From contig CM034537.1 in the NCBI GenBank assembly GCA_020002185.1, forward strand, positions 70,982,048 through 71,046,047: a stretch of 64,000 nt of DNA, read 5' to 3'. The translations under genes and the position numbers were made by a program. Below are positions 51,921 to 63,299 of the stretch, piece by piece. The notes beneath the pieces were generated by a model, which ran no database searches, was not told the DNA's origin, and was given only the letters and a program-made list of their open reading frames with translations. Numbering within the stretch: position 1 is the stretch's first letter; each line of letters begins with the position of its first letter. The stretch comes from Paraescarpia echinospica. Its lineage: Eukaryota > Annelida > Polychaeta > Sabellida > Siboglinidae.

Positions 51921-54900
51921 GCCACACTGTCCCCTCAGAAAACAACATTCAGACACACCGGTCATTAGGTTCACTGTCCCACTTTCAGCAGGATATGATG
52001 CCACACTGTCCCCTCATTATTCCAGCTCACAAAACAACATTCAGACACCGGTCATTAGGTTCACTGTCCCACTTTCAGCAGTATATGATGCCACACTATC
52101 CCCTCATTATTCCAGCTCACAAAACAACATTCAGACACACCAGTCATTAGGTTCACTGTCCCACTTTCAGCAGCATATGATGCCACACTGTCCCCTCATT
52201 ATTCCAGCTCACAAAACAACATTCAGACACCGGTCATTAGGTTCACTGTCCCACTTTCAGCAGCATATGATGCCACACTGTCCCCTCATTATTCCAGCTC
52301 ACAAAACAACATTCAGACACACCGGTCATTAGGTTCACTGTCCCACTTTCAGCAGCATATGATGCCACACTGTCCCCTCATTATTCCAGCTCACAAAACA
52401 ACATTCAGGCGCACCAGTCATTAGGTTCACTGTCCCACTTTCAGCAGGATATGATGCCACACTGTCCCCTCATTATTCCAGCTCACAAAACAACATTCAG
52501 ACACACCAGTCATTAGGTTCACTGTCCCACTTTCAGCAGCATATGATGCCACACTGTCCCCTCATTATTCCAGCTCACAAAACAACATTCAGACACACCG
52601 GTCATTAGGTTCACTGTCCCACTTTCAGCAGCATATGATGCCACACTGCCCTCTCATTATTCCAGCTCACAAAACAACATTCAGACACACCGGTCATTAG
52701 GTTCACTGTCCCACTTTCAGCAGCATATGATGCCACACTGTCCCCTCATTATTCCAGCTCACAAAACAACATTCAGGCGCACCAGTCATTAGGTTCACTG
52801 TCCCACTTTCAGCAGTATATGATGCCACACTGTCCCCTCATTATTCCAGCTCACAAAACAACATTCAGACACCGGTCATTAGGTTCACTGTCCCACTTTC
52901 AGCAGTATATGATGCCACACTATCCCCTCATTATTCCAGCTCACAAAACAACATTCAGACACACCAGTCATTAGGTTCACTGTCCCACTTTCAGCAGGAT
53001 ATGATGCCACACTGTCCCCTCATTATTCCAGCTCACAAAACAACATTCAGACACCGGTCATTAGGTTCACTGTCCCACTTTCAGCAGTATATGATGCCAC
53101 ACTATCCCCTCATTATTCCAGCTCACAAAACAACATTCAGACACCGGTCATTAGGTTCACTGTCCCACTTTCAGCAGTATATGATGCCACACTATCCCCT
53201 CATTATTCCAGCTCACAAAACAACATTCAGACACCGGTCATTAGGTTCACTGTCCCAATTTCAGCAGTATATGATGCCACACTATCCCCTCATTATTCCA
53301 GCTCACAAAACAACATTCAGACACCGGTCATTAGGTTCACTGTCCCACTTTCAGCAGTATATGATGCCACACTATCCCCTCATTATTCCAGCTCACAAAA
53401 CAACATTCAGACACCGGTCATTAGGTTCACTGTCCCACTTTCAGCAGTATATGATGCCACACTATCCCCTCATTATTCCAGCTCACAAAACAACATTCAG
53501 GCGCACCAGTCATTAGGTTCACTGTCCCACTTTCAGCAGCATATGATGCCACACTGTCCCCTCATTATTCCAGCTCACAAAACAACATTCAGACACACCG
53601 GTCATTAGGTTCACTGTCCCACTTTCAGCAGCATATGATGCCACACTGCCCCTCTCATTATTCCAGCTCACAAAACAACATTCAGACACACCGGTCATTA
53701 GGTTCACTGTCCCACTTTCAGCAGCATATGATGCCACACTGTCCCCTCATTATTCCAGCTCACAAAACAACATTCAGGCGCACCAGTCATTAGGTTCACT
53801 GTCCCACTTTCAGCAGTATATGATGCCACACTGTCCCTTCATTATTCCAGCTCACAAAACAGCATTCAGACACCGGTCATTAGGTTCACTGTCCCACTTT
53901 CAGCAGTATATGATGCCACACTGTCCCTTCATTATTCCAGCTCACAAAACAACATTCAACCACACCGGTCATTAGGTTCACTGTCCCATTTTTTGCAGCA
54001 TATAATGACACACTGTCCCTTCATTATTCCAGCTCACAAAACAACATTCAAACACACCGGTCATTAGGTTCACTGTCCCACTTTCAGCAGGATATGATGC
54101 CACACTGTCCCCTCATTATTCCAGCTCACAAAACAACATTCAGACACACCGGTCATTAGGTTCACTGTCCCACTTTCAGCAGCATATGATGCCACACTGT
54201 CCCCTCATTATTCCAGCTCACAAAACAACATTCAGGCGCACCAGTCATTAGGTTCACTGTCCCACTTTCAGCAGTATATGATGCCACACTGTCCCCTCAT
54301 TATTCCAGCTCACAAAACAGCATTCAGACACCGGTCATTAGGTTCACTGTCCCACTTTCAGCAGCATATGATGCCACACTGTCCCTTCATTATTCCAGCT
54401 CACAAAACAACATTCAACCACACCGGTCATTAGGTTCACTGTCCCATTTTTAGCAGCATATGATGACACACTGTCCCTTCATTATTCCAGCTCGCAAAAC
54501 AACATTCAGACACCGGTCATTAGGTTAACTGTCCCACTTTCAGCAGCATATGATGCCACACTGTCCCTTCATTATTCTAGCTCACAAAACAACATTCAGA
54601 CACCGGTCATTAGGTTCACTGTTCCACTTTCAGCAGCATATGATGCCACACTGTCCCTTCATTATTCCAGCTCACAAAACAACATTCAACCACACCGGTC
54701 ATTAGGTTCACTGTCCCATTTTTAGCAGCATATGATGCCACACTGTCCCTTCATTATTCCAGCTCACAAAACAACATTCAGACACACCGGTCATTACGTT
54801 CACTGTCCCACTTTCAGCAGCATATGATGCCACACTGTCCCCTCATTATTCCAGCTCACAAAACAACATTCAGACACACCGGTCATTAGGTTCACTGTCC

Positions 54901-55368
54901 CACTTTCAGCAGCATATGATGCCACACTGTCCCCTCATTATTCCAGCTCACAAAACAACATTCAGACACACCGGTCATTAGGTTCACTGTCCCACTTTCA
55001 GCAGCATATGATGCCACACTGTCCCCTCATTATTCCAGCTCACAAAACAACATTCAGACACACCGGTCATTAGGTTCACTGTCCCACTTTCAGCAGGATA
55101 TGATGCCACACTGTCCCCTCATTATTCGAGCTCACAAAACAACATTCAGACACCAGTCATTAGGTTCACTGTCCCACTTTCAGCAGCATATGATGCCACA
55201 CTGTCCCCTCATTATTTCAGCTCACAAAACAACATTCAGATGCACCGGTCATTAGGTTCACTGTCCCACTTTCAGCAGCATATGATGCCACACTGTCCCC
55301 TCATTATTCCAGCTCACAAAACAACATTCAGACACCGGTCATTAGGTTCACTGTCCCACTTTCAGCAG
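51921..55368. repeat. 90-bp minisatellite (copy 2, full right border)
   Basis: Same unit as 38270-41037, about 38 copies, here reaching its natural right border at about 55368 (ctttcagcagcttgtgaatg). Unit order differs from copy 1 in the first 1 kb and then runs in parallel. Confidence 0.95.
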
Positions 55369-57110
55369 CTTGTGAATGAGGGTAAAACCTAACACCTGGA
55401 GTTGGGGTTACAAACAGTGGTAGCTGTGTTATAGATCTACCCGCAATCTAAGACCCCATTTCTTCTTGCACCATTGGTCAATCCACCCACTAGACTGGTT
55501 TCTTCTTATCAAAAGTGTTCCTGCAATCTTCCCATACACTCAGCTTAGCGCAGACTGGACAGGGTAAACTATACATGCAGTTGAACCAGTACTGGACTCT
55601 TGCTATTTAGAACTTGCTGTTTTTTTAGTGACACCATTGTTAAATGAACACTGTCTTTGGTAATTATTAGCAGGAAGTCCACCGAATTAATTCAACTTCA
55701 CCCAACTTGTTGTTTGGGGTGTGGGAACCTTGGAACTTCAAGGGTATTTGTGGATGACATTCCTTACAGGTAATAGCGGCTATACAGTATTTGAATATAG
55801 TTTTACAATTTGAACACTTCACGGGCACAACTTTAAAACTGGGGATACTGTTTTGGGCTTATTAAATATAGGGTAGAATTCCTTCAACATATTTATACTA
55901 GTATCAAGAACAGTATACAAAATTTGTTTTAATAAATGAGGAACTGAGATTTAACCTTTAAATATTGTTATATAGTCAAAGGTCACCACAAAATGCTTAA
56001 AGATGTTCTCCTGTTTTACTGGTTGATTTATGCAGGGGTGCATGTTTGAGATTTTTGCAGTGCCAGGGATAGTGTTGGAAATTTATCATGGTGCAGAGAT
56101 TGATTAGTGTTGCAGATTTCTGACTTTTTTTATGGTTTCTTATGCTTACAATTTCAAGTCAAGCAGAACTAGTTCACTCCAAATGGAACTAATTTCCCCA
56201 AGTGGAACTCTTTGGCCTCAGTGGGGGGGGGTGGTGGCCTATATGGGTCTGCATGGCTGGAGACAATAGTGTAAGACCAATGACACAAGGAAACACAAAA
56301 TCAAAGTCTAGTATCGATGCCAGCCTTATCTCAGGTTACATAGGGCATGTAGCCTCACTGGACAATAAACCCCACTTGCAGTGATATGAATAGGGTCATG
56401 GTCATGTGACAATAAGTAATGTCTTTGTGAGAGTTACTTCCTTATACAGTTCAAATGGGTCGACATCATGCAGTGCCCTGCTCTATGGTCTGTCACGGAC
56501 TGTCACTGGAGCGTGACAAGCCATGTAGCTGGTATCAACAAGCACCCATTCAGTTTGTTGACAGAGCTGTATCAGGCACAGGTGAGACAAACCATGAGAA
56601 AAACTTGTCTGACCATTTGTGAATTCCAGTCAATGATGTGCTAATTTAGTTCATGTGAGTGTTTAGTGTAACAGATCAAGAATTGGTAAGTATAAATATG
56701 CATATTAATCAACTGATGTAGAAGAAGAGTCTGTGCTGTAGAAAGGTGTCTTATGCCACAGAAATGTCATGGCTGAGAATGGGGTCAACATACTTTGTAC
56801 AAGTTGTCTTAGTTTGGTTCTGAAGGTATGTGTTGCTCATGACCCAGATTAGTCATCTAGCTTTACATTTTGTAGTCATCGCACTATTTCATTTTCTGTT
56901 AAACCATTACATTCCTAAACCAATTTACTGACCCGTCTGGTGCATTTTTTATGATAATATCATAAATCATTAACAGTATAACTTAGCTACATATTAAAGG
57001 AAGAATAACTTTATAAACTACATCAGATGTTGTTCAGTCATTTTGTATCAAGGCTAACAAATTACAATTACATAATTTGCCTGAAAACAATTACATAATT
57101 GGATCCACCC
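55369..57110. other. Non-coding stretch with one candidate exon
   Basis: Mostly unique or old repeat sequence. The block 55790-55995 is related to 61020-61250. No further FCSK exon was found on the - strand. Confidence 0.6.
56443..56574 (+). CDS. Possible exon of unknown gene
   Basis: 44 codons, phase 0, open between an acceptor-like 'gagttacttccttatacag' and a donor CAG|gtgaga. Translation begins FKWVDIMQCPALWSVTDCHW and ends KHPFSLLTELYQAQ. I do not recognise the family. It cannot splice directly to the 61274 exon in frame. The splice signals and composition are suggestive only. Confidence 0.25.
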
Positions 57111-57126
57111 CTGAATTAACACCTAA

Positions 57127-57178
57127 TACATACATACATACATACATACATACATACATACATACATACATACATACA
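57127..57178. repeat. (CATA)n microsatellite
   Basis: About 13 copies of the tetranucleotide acat/cata. Confidence 0.95.
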
Positions 57179-57189
57179 CCTACGAGTTA

Positions 57190-57500
57190 TGTTTGTGGAG
57201 TGCAGTGGCTCAGTGGCTCAGTAGACAGACCATTGGACTCTCAATCAAGAGAACCTTTTTGTAAGTTTGTTCACTGTATGTTGCTCCAGTTCACTCAGTC
57301 ATATGATTGAGTATCTACCTAAACACAGTGATGGGTATCTGTGTATGAATAGTCTTTGCACATTAATTACAGTGTGGCTGAATGCTTCCTAGAGAAGTCA
57401 GACTGGTGTTCGATTGAACAGGTATGCCATAGATAAAGCACTTTGGGCATGCAAGTCCTAAGAACTGGATACTGTGGTACATAAGAACTAACCTTTACTG
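57190..57500 (+). mobile_element. tRNA-derived SINE, near full length
   Basis: Head: 'gtggctcagtagacagacc' (box A-like), then 'attggactctcaatcaagag'. Body: 'gtgtggctgaatgcttcc', 'gataaagcactttgggcatg'. Tail: 'aactggatactgtggtacat', 'aagaactaacctttac'. Same family as 31503-31770 but opposite strand; box B is eroded. Confidence 0.75.
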
Positions 57501-58090
57501 TTTTAACTTTTTTACAAATAAAGATGTAAGCACATCAAAAATTAATGCCGAATGGGTTGGTAGCTGTTTTTCTGTGATTTTTTCCCAATTTATTAATAGT
57601 TTTAGCAGTATTATACCTGTGTTTATTAAGCTGTGTGTAAATATGTGATTGGGCAAGATACATCTTGTAGTTTGGTATGAACAAATATATTATAAACAAA
57701 ACAAACAAGTAATATAATTGTACAATTGTCATCCTTCAAGTAAGATAATAATACATTGTGACAACTGAAAATGAACATAGTAAAGAGTAATAATGATGAC
57801 TCATCAAGTGATGATTAGTTGACATAATAAGGAGAAAGTATATTAATGCACATTGATGCTATTACGGATGTCAGAACCAGACAGCATAATCTGGTGGATA
57901 TTGGCTGCACAATCATGACTTATACAGGTATGCCACTTGTTCAGAATACTCATATTTGCCTGTAGGATATCATAATAATCACCTGCCCAGGAGATTAAAA
58001 TAGCTTATTGTTACCTGCAAATCTGATGAAACAGGATGTGTACTTATAGTTTTATGTCAGCTTATTGATGAGAGAAGTTGATAGGTATAC
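57501..58090. other. Non-coding stretch
   Basis: AT-rich, nothing recognised. The 5' part of the following LINE may begin here but is not readable. Confidence 0.5.
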
Positions 58091-58590
58091 TTTCAACCTT
58101 CCTTGAAGAGTCGGAAATTCAAATGATAAGACTTCTTGCAAACACATCGCTCGAACCATGAATATCGGCTAGAGAATATCCTTCTTTTGTGACAATGATA
58201 GGCACACCTCAAGGTAACAGTCTCAGCCGAGTACTGTTTATCGTCTACCTTCAGAAATCACTGACATCAACCTGCCACTTGACATTGAATATGCAGATGA
58301 CACTGACTTTGTCAGTTATTCCCAAATTTTCCTGGACTGAATTGAAGAATTGGCAGAATAATTCCTCACCATCAATGAATCCAAAACCGAAAGACCATCT
58401 GTCCAGAGACACACAGACCGAATATCTGAGGAGTGGCAGATGACAAAGAAGCTAAGCTTACTACTGGGAAACGCAGAGGATGTCGCACGCCATAAACAGC
58501 TCACAAATGTAGCATTTCGGAAGCTGTGGACAGTCTGGTTCAGGCTGAATCAGATCAGTTTGAAGCTACGGCACTGCCTCTGTGCATCAT

Positions 58591-59930
58591 GAATTAGTTG
58601 ACAATGTCATGGTATGTGAGCCACTGGCGAATAGTGATCACAACTAGATACATTTTACCATCAACGTAAAATCAGAAAGGAATAGTAAAAAGCAGTATAG
58701 GAGAAATTTCCACAAAGGAAAATATAAGGACATAAGGAAATATTTAGCAAAGATAGACTGGAATAACACACTAAAGAATAAGACAGCAACAGAATGCTGG
58801 AATATCTTAAAGAGTGAAATTGAATGCATCATCGTCAAATTTGTTCCCTTAAAAAAACACGGGAAACGGTCCAAAAAGAAACACTTATCGAAAGAAGCCA
58901 TTTTACCTGGAAATCAGTTTTGAGTGGGGTTCCACAGGGATCAGTACTGGGACCTATATTATTCTTAATATATATAAACGATTTGGACGATGATATAGCT
59001 AGCAAGGTGTTGAAATTTGCAGATGATACAAAAGTGTTTAGAAGGATTAAAAATGATGGAGATAGACAGCATTTACAGGATGATCTTGACAGGTTGATCA
59101 AATGGTCTGAAAAGTGGCAAATGTTGTTCAATTTTGGGAAATGTAAATGTCTTCACACAGGACATGGGAACGAATATTTAGAATATACAATGGGGGGAAC
59201 TGTACTAAATACTACTGTAAAAGAAAAAGACTTAGGGCTGACAATTAGTGCTGACATGAAGGTTTCAGAGCAGTGTGGAATTGCAGCTTCAAAAGGAAAT
59301 CAAATCCTTGGATTGATTAGGCGAAATATAGCATATAAAGAAAAAGAACTAATAATACCGCTGTACAAAACAATAGTTAGGCCTCATTTAGAATATTGTA
59401 TACAAGCGTGGAGGCCATACTGCAAGAAGGACATATATATGCTAGAAAGAGTACAGAGGAGAGCGACTAAAATGATACCAAAACTGAGGGATCTTAGTTA
59501 TGAAAAACGTCTAAAAGAATGTGGTTTAATAACACTAGAGACCAGGAGATTGAGAGATCAGATAGAAGTGTTTAAAATATTGAATGGTTATGAAAATATT
59601 GATAGAAATATGTTTTTTTCAGTTAAGAAAGATAGAAAGACTAGAGGACACGAAGTTACATTAGTAAAGGAACAGTGTAGATTAGACGTAAGAAAGTTTT
59701 CATTTTCACAAAGGACTGTGAATGTATGGAACAGATTATCTGATGATTGTGTGGGTGCTAGTAGTGTGAATATGTTTAAAAATAAAATCGACACATACCT
59801 CAGAAGGGCTGGATATATGTAGATAAAAGGGTTGGACTCTCGATAAGCCAAAGGGCTTCCTTGTCCACCTGCCATCTAGAGTTAATTCTCTGGATGGCAA
59901 TCTTGTTAAATCTTGTTAAATCATTCGTTC
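58591..59930 (+). mobile_element. LINE B (CR1/Rex-like), inserted in LINE A
   Basis: 5'-truncated element that begins near the endonuclease end (ELVDNVMVCEPLANSDHNQ, about 58592), then a linker (KFVPLKKHGKRSKKKHLSKE) that jumps straight into RT block 'SGVPQGSVLGP'. Its 3' tail ends in two copies of the 10-mer 'cttgttaaat' (about 59902-59923), a CR1/Rex style of 3' end. Confidence 0.85.
58824..59822 (+). pseudogene. LINE B reverse transcriptase, internally deleted
   Basis: A 332-residue open frame holding SGVPQGSVLGPILFLIYIND, the catalytic FADDTKVF, KWQMLFNFGKCK, KDLGLTIS, RPHLEYCIQAWRPY, LERVQRRATKMIP and WNRLSDDCV. The N-terminal RT blocks (the LDF.KAFD aspartate motif) are missing: the linker frame ends near 58905 and the RT frame takes over at 'TWKSVLSGVPQG'. 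The upstream ATG is not the natural start. Confidence 0.88.
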
Positions 59931-60319
59931 TGGCAGTGCTGAACTACACCTGAGGTCTGACTCAGATGGAGTTAAACCGACTGGATTTTAACCATTGTCG
60001 CCATTTGCGTAAGATAATTGATGTTCATTGCCCACAGAAAATTACTACTGAAACCTGATATCGTTGGTGCCAGTGCAAGCTGATCAGCCAGTTGGCCCGA
60101 AAAGCCCAGTGGCGACTCTTCGGACATGTGCTATGTTTGCCAATGAACGTCTCTGCCCAGCTTGCCACTGACGAATACTTCAAGCTGGACAGGGGCGGCT
60201 TTTGTGGGCGACCTCGGGTGACATTGCCAACGATGCTGAACAGGGACATCAGAAAGCCACGTGCTTTCAACCGCGTCAAATGGCATGAATTTATGAAGCA
60301 GATCATTGAAATGGCATAA

Positions 60320-61273
60320 TCGAATCTTACATCGTTTGAAACATGAACATGCTTATTATATTATATATATAGATGCCCGTAATTACTAGAGCAGCAAATA
60401 ATATTTGCTGCATATGAGCAATATGGAAATATTTATATTATAAGGTTTAAACTGGGAATGTACAGAATGAAATCTTTCAAATGTCTCTAAAATATACCTT
60501 CAAAATAATGGGAATGATCTATTACTTTGTACACAAGTTGAATAAATTGTGTTCCACATACATCCTGCCTAAAATAACCTTTTTTTTTACAGAAAGTAGT
60601 TTAATAAAAAATGGCAGGCAAATATGTCTTCAAAGTAATTTGTTCTAAACTACTGAGTTGTTATTAATAAATGTCCACAGGTATTGGTATAAAAATACTT
60701 ATTATAGTATTGAAACATAAATGTATGACAGGACAGTCAAGAGGTATTTGGTAATTGAACAATCAGTGTTTAATAAACAATATACATGCTAGTATTTCCA
60801 ACATTAATGTAATGTTGTCTATTCCATGTTACCCTAAATCAGTCATGGATGGTAATAATTAGCAAGACATTCCCTGAATCTTGTACTCCATCCTCATTTG
60901 CAGTCAGGAGTATTGCAATCATCCAACTTCAAAGGTCTGTGCTTCAGCAATATATGGGACATTACCCGGAAGTTGGGGCTACCACATTATCTAGAAGAAT
61001 AATTGCTGCTAACAAACTGAATATTTTATTTACAATTTGAACATATGGCAGATGCAACATTCAAATTGAAGACACTGTTTTGGGTTCATTAAACATATTT
61101 ATTCTAGTGTTACAAATAGTACATTAAATAATAGAAATAAGTGTTAACAAGTGAGGAAGAGGCAGACACTTCAATCCACTAGCTTTCAAATCAAAAAGTC
61201 AAACATTTATCTTTACAGAAATATGATTCTATTTGAAGGTCACCTTGACGATACCACGTGTGTTCTATTCCAG
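60320..61273. other. AT-rich non-coding stretch
   Basis: No gene recognised. 61020-61250 is related to 55790-55995 ('ttacaatttgaacat', 'gatactgttttgggcttatt'-like, 'tgaaggtcacc'). It ends in the acceptor of the next exon. Confidence 0.6.
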
Positions 61274-61500
61274 CCTCCGTGCCTAACATAACGATGCCAC
61301 AAGGTGATGACAAAAAGAGCATGAGGAGCCCTCCATCCAGCATCCCAGATGGACTGAATGGCCGGGCACTGGTGTGGAGTGCTGGCCAGTTTACACTGCG
61401 AGAGTTCCTGGACATGTACTCATATAAACTACCCAAGATCGTCTCAGTGAGAAATGGATACATGGGCAAAGATGATCTGCACTCATTCGCCATGTATGAG
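61274..61500 (+). CDS. First coding exon of a possible CABIT-domain protein
   Basis: Acceptor 'gtgttctattccag' and donor GAG|gtacaa. From ATG 61294 there are 69 codons, ending in phase 0. The protein starts MPQGDDKKSMRSPPSSIPDG, then FTLREFLDMYSYKLPKIVSV and RNGYMGKDDLHSFAMYE. The 'LREFLDMY...LPKIV.V..GY' run resembles the start of CABIT domains in GAREM/THEMIS-like signalling proteins; this is a recollection of family pattern, not a search. The frame is also open upstream to the acceptor, so ATG 61294 could be internal. The opposite-strand frame (61191-61493) is a shadow. Further exons would lie right of the window. Confidence 0.5.
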
Positions 61501-62069
61501 GTACAATATTAAACAGATCTGTGTGCACTACATAGGACATAGTCTAGTTGCATCTCCATGGAGACACAGAGAAGGTGGACAGACAGTAAATTGTTAAAGC
61601 TCAGGTATGTGAGCCAATCCTAAACAGAGGTGCATAATGGTAAGACTAGCAACAGGTGCTGTTTAAACGTCCCAATGTGGTGAGAGTTCTCCCACTTTTT
61701 TGTCATTTTTCAAACAACTTCCCAACCTCCTGCTTTCAAACAAAAAACATCCACTTTTGGCGTATTTGATTGAACAAAATTTTCATTGACAGTTTTTGGC
61801 CGAAATAAGTCAATTTATATATGATCTAATTTAATATTTTCTGGATATAAAAATGTTATGCTGAAACTCACTTCACATCCAGATGTTCACTTTTTCATGG
61901 GCAGGCTAGATGTTGAAAGAGATGAGAACTTGTGTTTAATTTTCGTAAAAGATATTCAACAGGTGGCACCACTAACAGAAAAATATTAATTAAACCAACA
62001 TTATCTGTTCTTCATTTTTTAAATAATGCCTGCCAAATTATGTTTAATAAGCTCAAAACATTGTTCATA
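61501..62069 (+). other. Intron-like stretch after the 61274 exon
   Basis: No coding or repeat feature recognised. Confidence 0.6.
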
Positions 62070-62100
62070 CAGTCGACCCTCACTTTACGGGGATGGGGCA
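62070..62100 (+). repeat. Possible pogo-type inverted-repeat end
   Basis: 'cagtcgaccctcactttacg' preceded by TA resembles a pogo/Tigger terminus. No matching right end was seen, and LINE C follows directly. Confidence 0.35.
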
Positions 62101-62111
62101 CACAGTGAATG

Positions 62112-63071
62112 TGTAAATGATTTCAATTTTTTAGGCATCACAATAAATAACCATTTAAACTAGCAGAGTCATACAAACAAAATAGCAAATAAACTATCTA
62201 AAACAATAGGCATACTAAATAAACTTAAACACTTTTTACCACCTAATACATTATACATTATGTACAATGTTCTTATTTTCCCTCATATTAATTATGGCTT
62301 ACTTTTATGGGGTCATCAGGCACATCAAATTTTCAAATTACAGGAAAAAACAATACGAATAATATCCTTAAGTAAATATAATGCTCACACAAGTCCTATT
62401 TTAAAAGACTTCAGTTGCTAAAGTTGGATGACATTTATAAAATCCAACAATTAAAATTTCACTATAAATTAATTAACAATCTTTTATTCTACTACTTCAA
62501 TGTTTTTCCAAACACACATATCTATGATATTCATCAGCACTGCACACGTGAAAGAAATAACCTGTATATGTCCAGATTCAAACATGAATTTGCCAAAAAT
62601 GCATTAGACACAACATAGTAAAGACAGTTAACAATACACCAAGTATTATCATTAATAACATTTATACCCACAGTCTATATATTGTTTTTTAACATAATTT
62701 TTTATATATTTTTTATTATGAATTCAGTTGTTGTATTCATAATTTCTTTATTTGTAATTCGTAATATGTATTGAAATTTATACCTAAGTATCCATATGTA
62801 CATCAATTTGTACAAGAGTACATATGATATAATCAGTCCTTGTATTATGTATGTATGTTGATACACTAAGTAATTATCAACTGTAAAACAAGTCATATGC
62901 TATTTTGATTTGTGACATGTAAATTTTGTTGTTGTTTATATTTATGGGGTGGCTCCTGTGCTAGCGATATTATATATCTTAATGGGAGTCTCCCGACCTT
63001 ATCTATTACTTCGTTATTCATTGTATATGTATCGTATTTATAGGTCAAATAAATTGATTCTGAGTTCTGAG
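62112..63071 (+). mobile_element. LINE C 3' fragment
   Basis: Decayed RT C-terminus: FNFLGITINNHLN, NKIANKLSKTIGILNKLKHF, HINYGLLLWGH, KTIRIISLSKYNAHTSPI, then after a frameshift near 62410 LLKLDDIYKIQQLKFHYKLI to stop 62618. An AT-rich 3' UTR follows and ends in two copies of the 7-mer 'ttctgag' (63058-63071). A third LINE lineage, distinct from the CR1-like element and LINEs A and B. Confidence 0.8.
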
Positions 63072-63074
63072 TTT

Positions 63075-63240
63075 ACTGTCAACTCTGTAAAGCAGCCACC
63101 TCACAATTAAGGTCACCCTAGAATAGTCTCACATTATTTCTGTAACAGTAAACTATAGGAAATTAGTCCTGCTAATAAGGTCACCTCGCTAGTCAGGTTA
63201 CTTTTCTCCAGGTGACCTTAATAGTGAGATTCCACTGTAG
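63075..63240. mobile_element. Small pogo/Tigger-type MITE
   Basis: The right end reads inward CAGTGGAATCTCACTATTAA followed by 'ggtcacctggag'. The left part has 'acaattaaggtcaccctaga' and the 'aggaaattagtc' core. Related to 23781-23905. The left terminus is poorly defined. Confidence 0.55.
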
Positions 63241-63299
63241 TTTAAATGTTACGCCCACGACACATTCAAATTGTAAATAAAACGTTCAAATTGTAAACA

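Larger units (their letters stand above)
58095..60319 (+). mobile_element. LINE fragment A, interrupted by LINE B
   Basis: The left part (58095-58590) encodes IQMIRLLANTSLEP, GTPQGNSLSRVLFIVYL, the catalytic YADDTDFVS, then KLSLLLGNAEDV and QISLKLRHCLCAS. The right part (about 59935-60319) resumes with LNYT*GLTQMELNRLDFNH, RHLRKIIDVHC and the C-terminal WRLFGHVLCLPMNV, RGRPR-like GRPRVTLP and FNRVKWHEF. The order is that of one RT C-terminal half, with the 58591-59930 element inserted between. Stops and frameshifts show it is dead. Family unassigned; different from the CR1-like LINE at 6-10 kb. Confidence 0.8.

Noticed and set aside
61191..61493. Antisense 100-residue frame over the CABIT-like exon
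   Set aside because: Sense strand has splice signals and a conserved-looking peptide; the antisense has neither.
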